DNA of 47,955 nt from an uncultured SAR86 cluster bacterium (GTDB lineage: Bacteria > Pseudomonadota > Gammaproteobacteria > Magnimaribacterales > D2472). The DNA is taken from assembly GCA_902509965.1 (NCBI GenBank), contig CABWZP010000007.1, forward strand, positions 1 through 47,955, in the 5' to 3' direction. The notes beneath the pieces were generated by a model. The model did no database searches, was not told the origin of the DNA, and saw nothing but the letters and a program-made list of their open reading frames with translations. A program made the translations under genes and the position numbers. Position 1 is the first letter of the stretch. The number at the start of each line of letters is the position of its first letter. Below, one piece after another: positions 24,852-34,405 of this stretch.

Positions 24852-26193
24852 AACTTACTGGCATTTCTTGAATTGCATGTACAAAATTATTAGGGGCAAC
24901 TTTCCAGTCACCATCCATGTGCATATCAGGGAATCTTGTAAGGATTTGCTTATAAACCTCTTTTAACTGCATCAAAGCCACAGGTTTGCCAATACAGGTA
25001 TGTCTACCCATACCAAATGCTAAATGTTTTACAGCATTTTCACGCTCAATATCAAAGTTATTTGGATTTGGAAAAACTGCAGGATCTCTATTTGCAGCTC
25101 CATACCACATAATAACTTTTTCACCTTTACCTAATTTTTGATTACCTAAAGTAGTCTCACAAGTTGTTGTTCTTCTCATATGAATAACAGGAGAAACCAT
25201 ACGGATAGTCTCTTGCGCAAAATTAGGCAGAAGATCTAAATTATCTAACAACTTTTTCTTCTGATCAGGAAATTCAGTAAGTAGTTTTATGGCACCACTT
25301 ATAGAATTCCTGGTAGTATCATTACCAGCAAATATAATAAGTAACCAAGATCCGTCCAGGTATTCTTGACTTAATTTAGCTCCATCTAATTCAGCATTAG
25401 CTATAGCTGATAGAAGATCATTCTGAGGATTTTTACGTTTTTCTTGGAGTATATGTTTACCGTAATCAAACATTTCTTGCACCATATTTTCAAAAAGCTC
25501 TATCATTGATGGATCAACCTCCATATCTTCTTGATTGCCTGTTTGTTGTTTTAAATTCTCGGCACTTAAATATTGAGCTAATTCAAGAAACTCCATCCAT
25601 GTTGCAAGTTTATGTCTATCCTCTTCTGGAATTCCTAAAACTTCAGATAGGGTAAAAATTGGAATTTGTTGAGATAAATCTTTAACAAGATTTGATTTAC
25701 CAACTTTGGATATTGCATCTAGCAAGTCTTTAACTTTAATTTCAACTTTTTTATGAAGATCATCTACATATCCAGGTTTGAAAAAAGGCATATGCTCTCT
25801 TCTTAAATCTAGATGAAAAGACCCATCTAAATTCAACATATGATCAATAGAAGTCTGCCATAATTTTGGATGTCTAGTTTCAGGATTACCTAATGTAATT
25901 AAATTACCTGTAGCTGCTTGAGATGAGAATATCTTTGGATTTGATGAAACTTCCATAATATCCTTATATGAAGTCAACATCCAAGCACCAGGTTCTATAT
26001 CCCAGTCAGGAGGATTTTGAAAATATATAGGACTATTCTTTCTTAGATCAGCATAGGCTTCAAAAGGTTGGCCATTGGTGAACTGATGGATATCATAAAG
26101 ATCAATAGGACTCTTATATGAATAATATGGATCATATTGGTTACTCTTTATAATTGTATTAAGAGCAGTTTCACTAATTGGCGGATATGACAT
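24835..26193 (-). CDS. Cytochrome P450
   Basis: 452 residues, soluble bacterial type. The I-helix motif is 'FAGNDTTRN', the K-helix E-x-x-R is 'ETIRMV', and the haem loop is 'AFGMGRHTCIG' with ligand C400. 'AGNDTTRN' and the overall pattern resemble the CYP125/CYP142/linalool-hydroxylase group that hydroxylates sterol side chains or terpenes; that sub-assignment is tentative. It follows the M16 peptidase by 5 bases on the same strand. No ferredoxin or reductase is adjacent; the FNR and RnfB-like ferredoxin at 41058-42778 are the nearest redox partners in the window. Confidence 0.95.
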   Translation of the reverse strand: MSYPPISETALNTIIKSNQYDPYYSYKSPIDLYDIHQFTNGQPFEAYADLRKNSPIYFQNPPDWDIEPGAWMLTSYKDIMEVSSNPKIFSSQAATGNLITLGNPETRHPKLWQTSIDHMLNLDGSFHLDLRREHMPFFKPGYVDDLHKKVEIKVKDLLDAISKVGKSNLVKDLSQQIPIFTLSEVLGIPEEDRHKLATWMEFLELAQYLSAENLKQQTGNQEDMEVDPSMIELFENMVQEMFDYGKHILQEKRKNPQNDLLSAIANAELDGAKLSQEYLDGSWLLIIFAGNDTTRNSISGAIKLLTEFPDQKKKLLDNLDLLPNFAQETIRMVSPVIHMRRTTTCETTLGNQKLGKGEKVIMWYGAANRDPAVFPNPNNFDIERENAVKHLAFGMGRHTCIGKPVALMQLKEVYKQILTRFPDMHMDGDWKVAPNNFVHAIQEMPVSFTPEK

Positions 26194-26198
26194 TTATA

Positions 26199-28937
26199 TT
26201 AGTTTTTAATTATTTCAAGAAGGCCAATATTTAATTCTCTAATTGGATCTTCAATTTCATTTAAATCACCAACAATTACCCATGTCCATTTATTAGTATC
26301 AAGATACTTTGATGTGGCTGATTGAACGTCCTCAAGTTTTATAGAGTTTCTTTTATCAGCAATCGTATCTAGATAATCATAGTCTCTATTGTATTTAACG
26401 ATATCTTCTATACCACCTAACAGGGCACTCAATGTTTCGTATTGACCAGGCAAACGAAGCGTTCTAGCATTTTTAATTTTTGACAATTCATCTGAATTTA
26501 TTGGTGAGCTATTTATATACTCATCATATTCTCGCAGTATTTCTAAGATAGCTGGTGCAGTCTTGTCTGTTTGAACAGGAGCTGTCATTCTCATTAGTCT
26601 TTGCCCTTGTGAGTAGCCCGTAGATGTTCTGACACCATATGACCAACTCTTATCTTCTCTTAGATTCATATTTAATCTTGATGTAAAACTTCCTGCAATT
26701 GCATAATTCATGTAGTCAATCAAAATATCATCATTTGAATTGGTTGGAGGCAATAATTGCGCTGCAAGGATATATGATTGAATCGCTCCTGGTTTATCTA
26801 TTAAGAAAACTCTTGGTGAAGTCTGGTCTTCTACGTCAAATAAATTAACTTTTATTGTTGATTTATTAGAAGATTTCCAATTTGAGAATTTTTTATTAAG
26901 TAAATTTGTAGCATCAGCTAAGCTAATATCACCAGTTACAATAAAAGTTGCATCATTTGGATTAGTAATTTTTGCATACATAGCTTGAAGATCTTCTCTT
27001 GTAAATGTTTCAACAGTATTTTTGGTCCCAGAACTGGATGCTTTTGCATAAGGGTGTCCTGATCCATAAACTAATGTTCTTATTTCTCTATTAGCCATAG
27101 ATGCAGGACTATTAAGTTCTTGATCGATACCAGCTAACCAACGTTTTTTCACTTTATCTAATTCTACTTGCGGAAAAATAGGATTAAGCAATCCTTCCTT
27201 AAATAAATCCAATGTCTTTTCTAGATTTACTTTCAACGAGGACATTGATGCATAGGTGGTGTCTATAGATGATCCAAATCCAATCCCTGATCCTAAACTT
27301 TCTTGCATTTCAGCAAATTCTAAAGAGTTGTACTTTTTAGTTCCTTCATCAACCATACTCATTGTAAAGTTAACAAGACCCAGCTCATCTTCAGACTCAA
27401 CTGCATAACCATTATTAAAAACTATCTCTAATTGCACTAGAGGCAGATCATTACGTTCAGCTAAAACTAGTTTTGATCCATTATTAAGAACAGCACTTTG
27501 AATTTTCGGGAATGAATAAGATAACTTTTCTGTTGGATATGGAATACCTTTAGATCTATCAATTGTTGATTCAACAACAGATGTCTTTGCTGCAGGTACT
27601 ATTGTTAAAACATAATCACCAGAGCTAAGCCATTTGTTAGAAGCTGCCTTTACTTCATTTGCAGAAGTATCTAAATACATTTCTAATATCTTTCTAAAAG
27701 CTCCTGCATCACCATATAGCGTCTGATATGTTGCTAAAATATCAGATTTACCACCAAATCCACCAATTCTTTGAAGTCCATTAGTTAATCCTGCAATTGT
27801 TGATGTTTTGGTATTTTTTAATAGCTTACTATTCGGGCCTGTTTTGAGATATTTTTCTAAAGTAGCATCAATAACACTCTCTACCTCCTTCACATCTTGT
27901 TCAGGCGCTACGGTTGCAGAGATTATAAAAAGACCTGCTATTTCTCTACCATAATAAAAAGCAGAAACACCAGTCGCCAATCCTGTCTTATAAACAAGTT
28001 CTTGATATAGAGGACTATTTTTACTTCCTGCTAAAGTAGAAGAGGCTAAATCTAATGCCTGAGCTTCGGCTGTTCCATCTTCTGGAACATTCCAAACCTT
28101 ATAAATTCTAGTTTGAGGAACATTATCTTCCATAACTTCTCTTGTTTGTTCTGTTCTTTTAGCAATCCATTTTTTTGGTTTTGTTAGCGGAGGGCCAGGC
28201 TGAATATCACCAAAATATTCTTGAACTTTTATTTTTGCTGTTTCTAGATCTATATCACCAGCTAAAGCTATAACCGCATTAGTAGGCCCATAATATGTTT
28301 CAAACCATTCCTTAACATCATCAAGAGTTGCAGCGTTAAGATCAGCCATTGAGCCTATTACAGACCATGAGTACGGGTGACCTTCAGGAAAGGCTGCTTT
28401 TCCGATTGCATTAAAAACCTGACCATATGGTTGATTTTCACCCTGTCTTTTTTCATTTTGAACAACACCTCTTTGTTCATCTAGCTTTTCTTGATCTATA
28501 ACATTAAGAATATGTCCCATTCTTTCTGATTCCATCCACAAAGCTAAATCTAGTGCATTGGTAGGTACATTTTGAAAATAGTTAGTTCTATCATTATTCG
28601 TAGTTCCATTTTGATCAGTAGCGCCTATCTTCTCAAAAGGTTCAAAATATTCAGCATTATAGTTTTCAGTTCCATTAAACATTAAATGTTCAAATAAATG
28701 AGCAAATCCAGTTTTACCAACCTTTTCATTTTTTGAACCTACGTGATACCAAACATTTACAGCCACCATAGGTACCTTACGATCTTCATGAACCACAACT
28801 GTTAATCCATTACTAAGAGTAAAGGTGTCATATTCAATATCTGGAACATTTAACTCAGTTTGCCCATATGCTAATGAAGCGGTTGTAGATAAAGTAATCA
28901 ATGCAAGTAAGATATTTTTTGTATTTGCTATTTTCAT
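26199..28937 (-). CDS. Exported M16-family zinc metalloprotease, two-domain
   Basis: 912 residues with a signal peptide ending near 'SLAYGQ'. The inverted zinc motif HxxEH is H80-L-F-E-H84 in 'TGFAHLFEHLMFNGT', with a downstream glutamate in 'DEQRGVVQNEKRQ'. A second M16 copy (about 480-912) lacks the motif, as usual for pitrilysin-type proteins, and supplies the 'R-Y' substrate-binding half. It probably degrades peptides in the periplasm. AGGAG lies well placed before the ATG. It shares a divergent promoter region with the M28 peptidase and an operon with the P450. Confidence 0.93.
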   Translation of the reverse strand: MKIANTKNILLALITLSTTASLAYGQTELNVPDIEYDTFTLSNGLTVVVHEDRKVPMVAVNVWYHVGSKNEKVGKTGFAHLFEHLMFNGTENYNAEYFEPFEKIGATDQNGTTNNDRTNYFQNVPTNALDLALWMESERMGHILNVIDQEKLDEQRGVVQNEKRQGENQPYGQVFNAIGKAAFPEGHPYSWSVIGSMADLNAATLDDVKEWFETYYGPTNAVIALAGDIDLETAKIKVQEYFGDIQPGPPLTKPKKWIAKRTEQTREVMEDNVPQTRIYKVWNVPEDGTAEAQALDLASSTLAGSKNSPLYQELVYKTGLATGVSAFYYGREIAGLFIISATVAPEQDVKEVESVIDATLEKYLKTGPNSKLLKNTKTSTIAGLTNGLQRIGGFGGKSDILATYQTLYGDAGAFRKILEMYLDTSANEVKAASNKWLSSGDYVLTIVPAAKTSVVESTIDRSKGIPYPTEKLSYSFPKIQSAVLNNGSKLVLAERNDLPLVQLEIVFNNGYAVESEDELGLVNFTMSMVDEGTKKYNSLEFAEMQESLGSGIGFGSSIDTTYASMSSLKVNLEKTLDLFKEGLLNPIFPQVELDKVKKRWLAGIDQELNSPASMANREIRTLVYGSGHPYAKASSSGTKNTVETFTREDLQAMYAKITNPNDATFIVTGDISLADATNLLNKKFSNWKSSNKSTIKVNLFDVEDQTSPRVFLIDKPGAIQSYILAAQLLPPTNSNDDILIDYMNYAIAGSFTSRLNMNLREDKSWSYGVRTSTGYSQGQRLMRMTAPVQTDKTAPAILEILREYDEYINSSPINSDELSKIKNARTLRLPGQYETLSALLGGIEDIVKYNRDYDYLDTIADKRNSIKLEDVQSATSKYLDTNKWTWVIVGDLNEIEDPIRELNIGLLEIIKN

Positions 28938-29078
28938 AGTTGCTCCTAATTAATAATTTTTTAAGACATAGTCACTAATAAGAATTATTAGAACGCTTAA
29001 TTTGATTACCTATTTAATCTTATAATTATATAGAATGCAAAGTAGAATTGAGTTACTTTTATATAAGAGATAATATTT

Positions 29079-30701
29079 ATGAAAAGAATAATCAGTATAA
29101 GTTTTTTACTAATATTAATAGTTTCTTGTTCATCTGATAGCGAGATTGATAAGCGTTTAACGCTTCAAGAATCAATAGCCACGCTAGCTTCTGATGAATT
29201 TGAAGGAAGAGCGCCAGGAACAGAAGGTGGAAAACTTACCAAGAATTTTATTTCAAAGGCGTTTAATGATAATGGTTTAGAGACAATTAATACGAGTTAT
29301 TTTTTAGAAGTTCCAGCTGTTGATATTAAACAAAAACCCAATTCATTTTTTTCAATTTCTTTTAGAAATGTTGACGAGAAACTAGATCCGGGAAAAGATG
29401 TTGTTTTTTGGACTAAACGTACTTCTGATTATGAAAAAATAAGATCAAGCGAGCTTGTCTTTGTTGGTTACGGTATTGTTGCTCCAGAATACAATTGGAA
29501 TGACTATGATGGAATAGACGTTAAGGGCAAAACAGTAGTTATGCTTATTAACGATCCAGGTTTTGCTACTGGAAGTCCAAGATTATTCAATGGTAGATCA
29601 ATGACTTATTACGGTAGATGGACATATAAATTTGAAGAAGCAGCTAGACAAGGAGCAGCTGCAGCAATAATTATTCATGATGAAGAACCTGCTTCCTATC
29701 CTTGGTCAGTTGTAGAGTCATCATGGTCAGGTTCACAATTATCCTTACAAAGAAATGCAGATGATGTTCTACCTTTGCAATTGGAAAGCTGGATGCATAA
29801 AGATACATTAAATAGGTTGATGCAGTACACTGGTTTTAATTTAGATTCATTGGAAGAAATTGCACTAAGTAAAACCTTTGAACCCTTTATAATTAGAGGC
29901 TTAGAATTAAACTCTGATATTTATAATTCAGTTAATTACTTTAAATCACATAATATAGCTGCAGTAAAAAAGGGGTCTATAAAACCAGATGAATATATTT
30001 TATTTACAGCACACTGGGATCATATTGGAATAAAAGATGATGGTTTAGGTGACAATGATAATATTTATAATGGAGCTGTTGATAACGCAACTGGCGTTGC
30101 TGTTGTTCTAGAGCTTTCTAAAAGATTTGCAAAGATTAATACAGATCGATCTATTTTGTTTTTAGCTGTTACTTTAGAGGAGTCAGGGCTTCTTGGGTCA
30201 GAGTATTTTGCAAGCAATTCACCAATCCCTCTTAAAAATATTGTTGCTGGCTTTAACTTTGATGCTGTTTTTCCATCAGGCAAGTCTAACGATATGGTTG
30301 TTATTGGATACGGAGCTTCTGAATTGGAAGATCTGCTGGAAGAAGAACTTATTAAAAATAATAGATACATCAATCCTGATCCTTCACCTGAAAAAGGTTT
30401 TTTTTATAGATCAGATCATATAAGTTTTGCTAAAAGGGGCGTGCCGATGCTTTATTCTAATAATGGCTCTGATTTAGAGGTTGGTGGAAGGGCCGCTGCA
30501 TTCAATTTATCCTATGACTACACCCTTAATGACTATCATCAACCATCAGATGAATATTCAGATGATTGGGATATGACCGGCATAGAACAAACTATTGATA
30601 CCATATTTAATGTTTCATTAAATTTAGCCAATTCTGATATGTGGCCTAACTGGTATGAAGATAATGAGTTTAGATCTATCAGAGATAAACAAAGAGAATA
30701 A
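29079..30701 (+). CDS. M28-family lipoprotein peptidase with PA domain
   Basis: 540 residues with a lipoprotein signal (MKRIISISFLLILIVSC). A protease-associated domain occupies about 130-210 ('EEAARQGAAAAIIIHDEEP'). The zinc-peptidase part has 'FTAHWDHIG', 'GAVDNATGVAVVLELS', the catalytic pair 'LEESGLLGSEYFA', and 'FYRSDHISFAKRGVP'. It should be an aminopeptidase at the outer membrane or in the periplasm. Divergent from the M16 gene, so the two may form a peptide-salvage pair. Confidence 0.93.
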   Translation: MKRIISISFLLILIVSCSSDSEIDKRLTLQESIATLASDEFEGRAPGTEGGKLTKNFISKAFNDNGLETINTSYFLEVPAVDIKQKPNSFFSISFRNVDEKLDPGKDVVFWTKRTSDYEKIRSSELVFVGYGIVAPEYNWNDYDGIDVKGKTVVMLINDPGFATGSPRLFNGRSMTYYGRWTYKFEEAARQGAAAAIIIHDEEPASYPWSVVESSWSGSQLSLQRNADDVLPLQLESWMHKDTLNRLMQYTGFNLDSLEEIALSKTFEPFIIRGLELNSDIYNSVNYFKSHNIAAVKKGSIKPDEYILFTAHWDHIGIKDDGLGDNDNIYNGAVDNATGVAVVLELSKRFAKINTDRSILFLAVTLEESGLLGSEYFASNSPIPLKNIVAGFNFDAVFPSGKSNDMVVIGYGASELEDLLEEELIKNNRYINPDPSPEKGFFYRSDHISFAKRGVPMLYSNNGSDLEVGGRAAAFNLSYDYTLNDYHQPSDEYSDDWDMTGIEQTIDTIFNVSLNLANSDMWPNWYEDNEFRSIRDKQRE

Positions 30702-30803
30702 TTAGTAATTTTTTACTGTTTTTTAATTTAATTGTTATTAGTTTATAAACATTGACTTATTTAACTATCTCTATACCCTGCAACTAACACTTTTTTAGTT
30801 ATT

Positions 30804-32033
30804 ATGTCATTTACAAATTTAGGCTTATCGGAGCCAATTCTTAAGTCTTTATCTCATAAGGGCTACAAGGAGCCAACACCAATTCAAGAAAAATCAATTC
30901 CTGCAATTTTAGATGGCAAAGATGTAATGGCTGCTGCGCAAACAGGAACTGGTAAGACAGCTAGTTTCACGCTTCCTATACTCACTATACTGTCTCATCC
31001 AAAAAATCAGCATAAGGGTCATCAGGTAAGAGCGCTAATAATAACTCCAACCAGAGAACTTGCAGCACAGGTAAGGGATAACGTATTAGCCTATGGTAAC
31101 AACTTAAATCTTCGATCAGCAGCTGTTTATGGAGGAGCAAGAATCCACAATCAACAACTTAAACTGAAAAAAGGAGTAGATATATTAGTAGCAACTCCTG
31201 GAAGATTATTGGATTTATATAATCAGAAATCAGTAAATTTTACTAAAGTTGAAATTCTTGTTTTAGATGAAGCTGATCAAATGCTTGATATGGGTTTTAT
31301 TCACGATATTAAAAAAATTATAAATCTTCTACCTAAACGTAGACAAAATTTAATGTTTACAGCAACTTTTTCAAATCCTTTTAGGAAACTAGCAAATGAG
31401 CTTGTAGATAATCCAATTGAGATATCAGTAACATCAGATAATGAAACAGCCGCCAATGTAAATCATTATATTCATCCAGTTGATAAATCTAGGAAAGCAG
31501 AACTCCTCATTGAGCTAATAGAATCAGAAAAGTGGAAACAGGCTTTAGTATTTACAAGAACCAAACATGGCGCCGATCGCTTAACTAAACAATTATTAAA
31601 AGTTGATATTAAAGCAGCAGCTATTCATGGAAATAAAACACAAAATAACAGAATGAAAGCATTAGATTCATTTAAAAATAATCGTATTAAAATACTTGTG
31701 GCAACTGACGTTGCAGCAAGAGGGATAGATATACCTAATATGCAACAAGTTATTAATTTTGATGTTCCAACCGTTGCTAAGGACTATGTACATAGAATTG
31801 GAAGAACTGGTCGCGCTGGTAAGTCTGGCAAGGCTATTTCGTTAGTTAGCGCCGATGAGTACAACTTGTTACAAGATATTGAGAGATTACTTAAGAAAAC
31901 CTTAAAAAGGCATCTAATTGATGGCTTTGAGCCTGATCACTCTGTACCTTTAACTAATCATCAAACTGTAAAGAAAAAAGTAAATAATCAAAGAGGATTT
32001 AAAAAAAGATTTAAATCTAAAAGACGTAGGTAA
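30804..32033 (+). CDS. rhlE: DEAD-box RNA helicase, RhlE type
   Basis: 409 residues. The Q motif (PTPIQEKSIP), motif I 'AQTGTGKT' at 45-52, 'PTRELA', 'TPGRLLD', 'DEAD', 'TATFS', 'FTRTKHGAD', 'ATDVAARGID' and 'HRIGRTGRAG' are all present, and the C-terminal tail is lysine/arginine rich (ends KKRFKSKRRR). It unwinds RNA with ATP in ribosome assembly or RNA decay. Upstream is a 102-base AT-rich gap. Confidence 0.93.
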   Translation: MSFTNLGLSEPILKSLSHKGYKEPTPIQEKSIPAILDGKDVMAAAQTGTGKTASFTLPILTILSHPKNQHKGHQVRALIITPTRELAAQVRDNVLAYGNNLNLRSAAVYGGARIHNQQLKLKKGVDILVATPGRLLDLYNQKSVNFTKVEILVLDEADQMLDMGFIHDIKKIINLLPKRRQNLMFTATFSNPFRKLANELVDNPIEISVTSDNETAANVNHYIHPVDKSRKAELLIELIESEKWKQALVFTRTKHGADRLTKQLLKVDIKAAAIHGNKTQNNRMKALDSFKNNRIKILVATDVAARGIDIPNMQQVINFDVPTVAKDYVHRIGRTGRAGKSGKAISLVSADEYNLLQDIERLLKKTLKRHLIDGFEPDHSVPLTNHQTVKKKVNNQRGFKKRFKSKRRR

Positions 32034-32067
32034 TTTTTAATTCAAAATTTTAATATTATTTGTATAA

Positions 32068-33930
32068 ATGCTTTCATTTAATAATTTAGAACTTGTTCTC
32101 GGTGGCAAAACATTATTCGATGATGTTTCACTTACAATTCATCATAAACACAAAGTTGGTTTAATCGGTGCAAATGGAACTGGTAAAACTAGCTTATTTA
32201 AGATCATTCGAAATGAAATAGAAGTTGATCAAAGCACTATCTCATATCCAGATAACTTAAGAATTTCCTACTTAGCACAAGAAGTTCCTTCAAATGATGA
32301 AGTTGCACTCGAATATGTTCTATCTGGTGATGCTCAGCTTATCAAGATAAAAGAAGCAATAAATAATGCAGAGCAAAATGAAAATTTTGATTTATTGGGA
32401 GACCTTTACGAAACTTTCACAACTTTAGATGGATATTCAGCTAACTCAAAAGCCGAACAACTTATGGTTGGCTTGGGTTTTAAGCAAATTGATTTCACTA
32501 AGCGCTTGAAAGATTTCTCAGGAGGTTGGAGAGTAAGACTTAACTTAGCAAAAACTCTTATGCAGCCATCTGATCTAATGCTTTTAGATGAACCAACAAA
32601 TCATTTAGATTTAGATGCAATACTGTGGCTTGCTAGCTGGATCAAATCTTATAAAGGTGCCTTACTATTGATCTCTCATGACAGAGAGTTTTTAGATGAT
32701 TGTGTTGGTTCAGTAGCTCATTTGTATAGAAAGAGTATTGAATTATATAAAGGTAACTATTCACAGTTTGAAATAATAAGAGCGGAAAGAATGGCTGAAA
32801 TCCAAAGTAATTTTATTAAGCAACAAAAAGAAGTTGAGCATATGCAAAGCTTTATTAGAAGATTTAAAGCTAAGGCAACAAAAGCAAAACAAGCTCAAAG
32901 CAGAGTAAAAGCACTTGAAAAAATGGAGCTCATAGCCCCGGCGCACATTGACTCACCCTTTAAATTTACTATCCCTGAAACTAATAAAATATCTAATCCA
33001 TTAGTAAGACTTGATGAAGCATCACTTGGGTATAATGAAGTTATTCTTAAAGATATTAATATAACAATATCTCCTGGTGATCGAATTGGTTTACTTGGTC
33101 CTAATGGAGCAGGTAAATCTACTTTTATTAAAAGCTTGGTAGGAAGTTTGCCTATACTAGCTGGTAAACGTGAAAAAGGAGTAAATTTCAGAGTAGGGTA
33201 CTTTTCACAACATCAGATAGATGATTTAGATCTATCGATATCTGCTTTTCAGCATATACAAAAAATTGATGAAAATATTAATGAAAAACAAATTAGAACA
33301 TATCTTGGAGGGTTTAACTTTAAAGGAGATAAAGTAAAAGATCCTATTAAACTTTTTTCAGGCGGAGAGAAAGCAAGACTTGCTTTTGCCATCATTGCAT
33401 TTAAAAAACCCAATATACTTTTAATGGATGAGCCAACAAACCATTTAGACATGGAAATGCGTCATGCACTAACTATGGCACTTCAATCGTTTAACGGGGC
33501 AATTTTACTTATCTCGCATGATAGACACCTTTTAAGCAGCTCAGTTGATACCTTTTATCTTGTAGATAATGGATCTGTAGAATTATTTGATGGCAACTTG
33601 GATGATTATAAAGATTACATACTTAATCTTAATACCTCTAAAAGTAAAAAAATTGAAAAAGAAATACCATCAGAAAAACTTGTTGAAAAGGATAATTCTC
33701 AAAAGATTAGATTATTAAAATCTGAAATTAGTAAGTTAGATAAACGTAATGAGCGTTTAAATAGAAAATTAAAAGAAGTTAATGAGGAATTAGCTGATCC
33801 CGAGCTATATAGTGGTGATGGTAGAGATGATTTGCAGAATTTATTGAAGAATCAACTAGAATTAACTGATCAAATCGAAGAGATTGAAAAAATATGGATG
33901 TCTAAAGTAGAGGAATTAGAAAGTTACTAA
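32068..33930 (+). CDS. yheS: ABC-F ATPase, YheS-like
   Basis: 620 residues with two ABC domains. Walker A sites are 'GANGTGKTS' and 'GPNGAGKST', signatures 'FSGGWRVRLNLAK' and 'FSGGEKARLAFA', both followed by 'DEPTNHLDL/M'. The linker 'AKATKAKQAQSRVKALEKMELIAPAH' is almost diagnostic for the YheS branch, and a coiled coil closes the protein. ABC-F proteins act on the ribosomal E site to relieve stalled translation. No membrane segments. Confidence 0.95.
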   Translation: MLSFNNLELVLGGKTLFDDVSLTIHHKHKVGLIGANGTGKTSLFKIIRNEIEVDQSTISYPDNLRISYLAQEVPSNDEVALEYVLSGDAQLIKIKEAINNAEQNENFDLLGDLYETFTTLDGYSANSKAEQLMVGLGFKQIDFTKRLKDFSGGWRVRLNLAKTLMQPSDLMLLDEPTNHLDLDAILWLASWIKSYKGALLLISHDREFLDDCVGSVAHLYRKSIELYKGNYSQFEIIRAERMAEIQSNFIKQQKEVEHMQSFIRRFKAKATKAKQAQSRVKALEKMELIAPAHIDSPFKFTIPETNKISNPLVRLDEASLGYNEVILKDINITISPGDRIGLLGPNGAGKSTFIKSLVGSLPILAGKREKGVNFRVGYFSQHQIDDLDLSISAFQHIQKIDENINEKQIRTYLGGFNFKGDKVKDPIKLFSGGEKARLAFAIIAFKKPNILLMDEPTNHLDMEMRHALTMALQSFNGAILLISHDRHLLSSSVDTFYLVDNGSVELFDGNLDDYKDYILNLNTSKSKKIEKEIPSEKLVEKDNSQKIRLLKSEISKLDKRNERLNRKLKEVNEELADPELYSGDGRDDLQNLLKNQLELTDQIEEIEKIWMSKVEELESY

Positions 33931-33932
33931 AT

Positions 33933-34127
33933 ATGTCTTTTTATCTTTTAGAAGAACAAGTTACTTGTCCATATTGTTGGGAGAGAATTACATTATTAAT
34001 TGATCCTTTAGAGTCTCAAATGTATACCGAAGACTGCTTTGTATGTTGCCGTCCTATACTTATTAATGCTGAAATCCAAGGAGATACTGTTCAAGTTAAT
34101 GTCACACAAGAAGATTTAGGCTTTTAA
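33933..34127 (+). CDS. CPXCG motif zinc-ribbon protein
   Basis: 64 residues with a zinc ribbon of two CxxC-type knuckles: 'TCPYCWE' and 'DCFVCCRPI'. This is the small CPXCG cysteine-rich family, whose function is not established. It starts two bases after the YheS stop, so the two are cotranscribed. Here the first knuckle reads CPYCWE rather than CPYCGE. Confidence 0.88.
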   Translation: MSFYLLEEQVTCPYCWERITLLIDPLESQMYTEDCFVCCRPILINAEIQGDTVQVNVTQEDLGF

Positions 34128-34188
34128 TTAACTTTTAATATATTAGAATTTAATTATTATGTATAGATATTTAACTTAAACTAAAATT

Positions 34189-34281
34189 ATGGATAAAAAG
34201 ATTGATAATAAAACTCTAATTATTGCACTCTTAGTAGGAATAATTATAGGCATGATTGGAAGAGTACAGGGCTGGTTCTAA
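34189..34281 (+). CDS. Putative 30-residue single-span membrane protein
   Basis: ATG to TAA. A charged head (MDKKIDNK) is followed by one helix-forming hydrophobic run (TLIIALLVGIIIGMIG, with two G-x-x-x-G spacings) and a short tail R-V-Q-G-W-F. The positive charges on both sides leave topology open. Too small for homology recall; could be a real small membrane protein or chance. No clear Shine-Dalgarno. It sits in the 34128-34405 gap, tail to tail with another tiny hydrophobic frame. Confidence 0.4.
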   Translation: MDKKIDNKTLIIALLVGIIIGMIGRVQGWF

Positions 34282-34303
34282 TTATTTATTTAAAGATATT
34301 GTT

Positions 34304-34399
34304 TCAATATATAGATATAGCCATACCAATTCTATAAGCAGTTACAGCGAATACTACTATCATTAATATTTTAAAAACTTTAATTATTATTTTACTCAT
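34304..34399 (-). CDS. Putative 31-residue single-span membrane protein
   Basis: ATG to TGA on the minus strand, starting 6 bases after the stop of the 203-residue unknown gene, so it could be the last gene of that operon. A basic head (MSKIIIKVFK) precedes a hydrophobic stretch (ILMIVVFAVTAY) and R-I-G-M-A-I-S-I-Y. The basic N-terminus followed by a span is what a short inner-membrane protein looks like. Evidence is composition and position only. Confidence 0.4.
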   Translation of the reverse strand: MSKIIIKVFKILMIVVFAVTAYRIGMAISIY

Positions 34400-34405
34400 A
34401 TCAGC

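Noticed and set aside
28975-28991. Palindrome CTAATAA-GAA-TTATTAG between the M16 and M28 genes.
   Set aside because: Almost pure A/T, found once, and a repeat of this size is expected several times by chance in the AT-rich intergenic DNA of this window.
30065-30423. Frames of 102 (minus) and 76 (plus) residues within the M28 peptidase gene.
   Set aside because: Shadow frames; the peptidase's metal motifs are encoded through the same bases.
30704-30726. Possible terminator AGTAA/TTACT followed by T residues after the M28 gene.
   Set aside because: Only five mostly A-T pairs; too weak to call.
30782-30798. AACTAA/TTAGTT inverted repeat just before rhlE.
   Set aside because: Weak A-T stem without a complementary alternative structure; no evidence for regulation.
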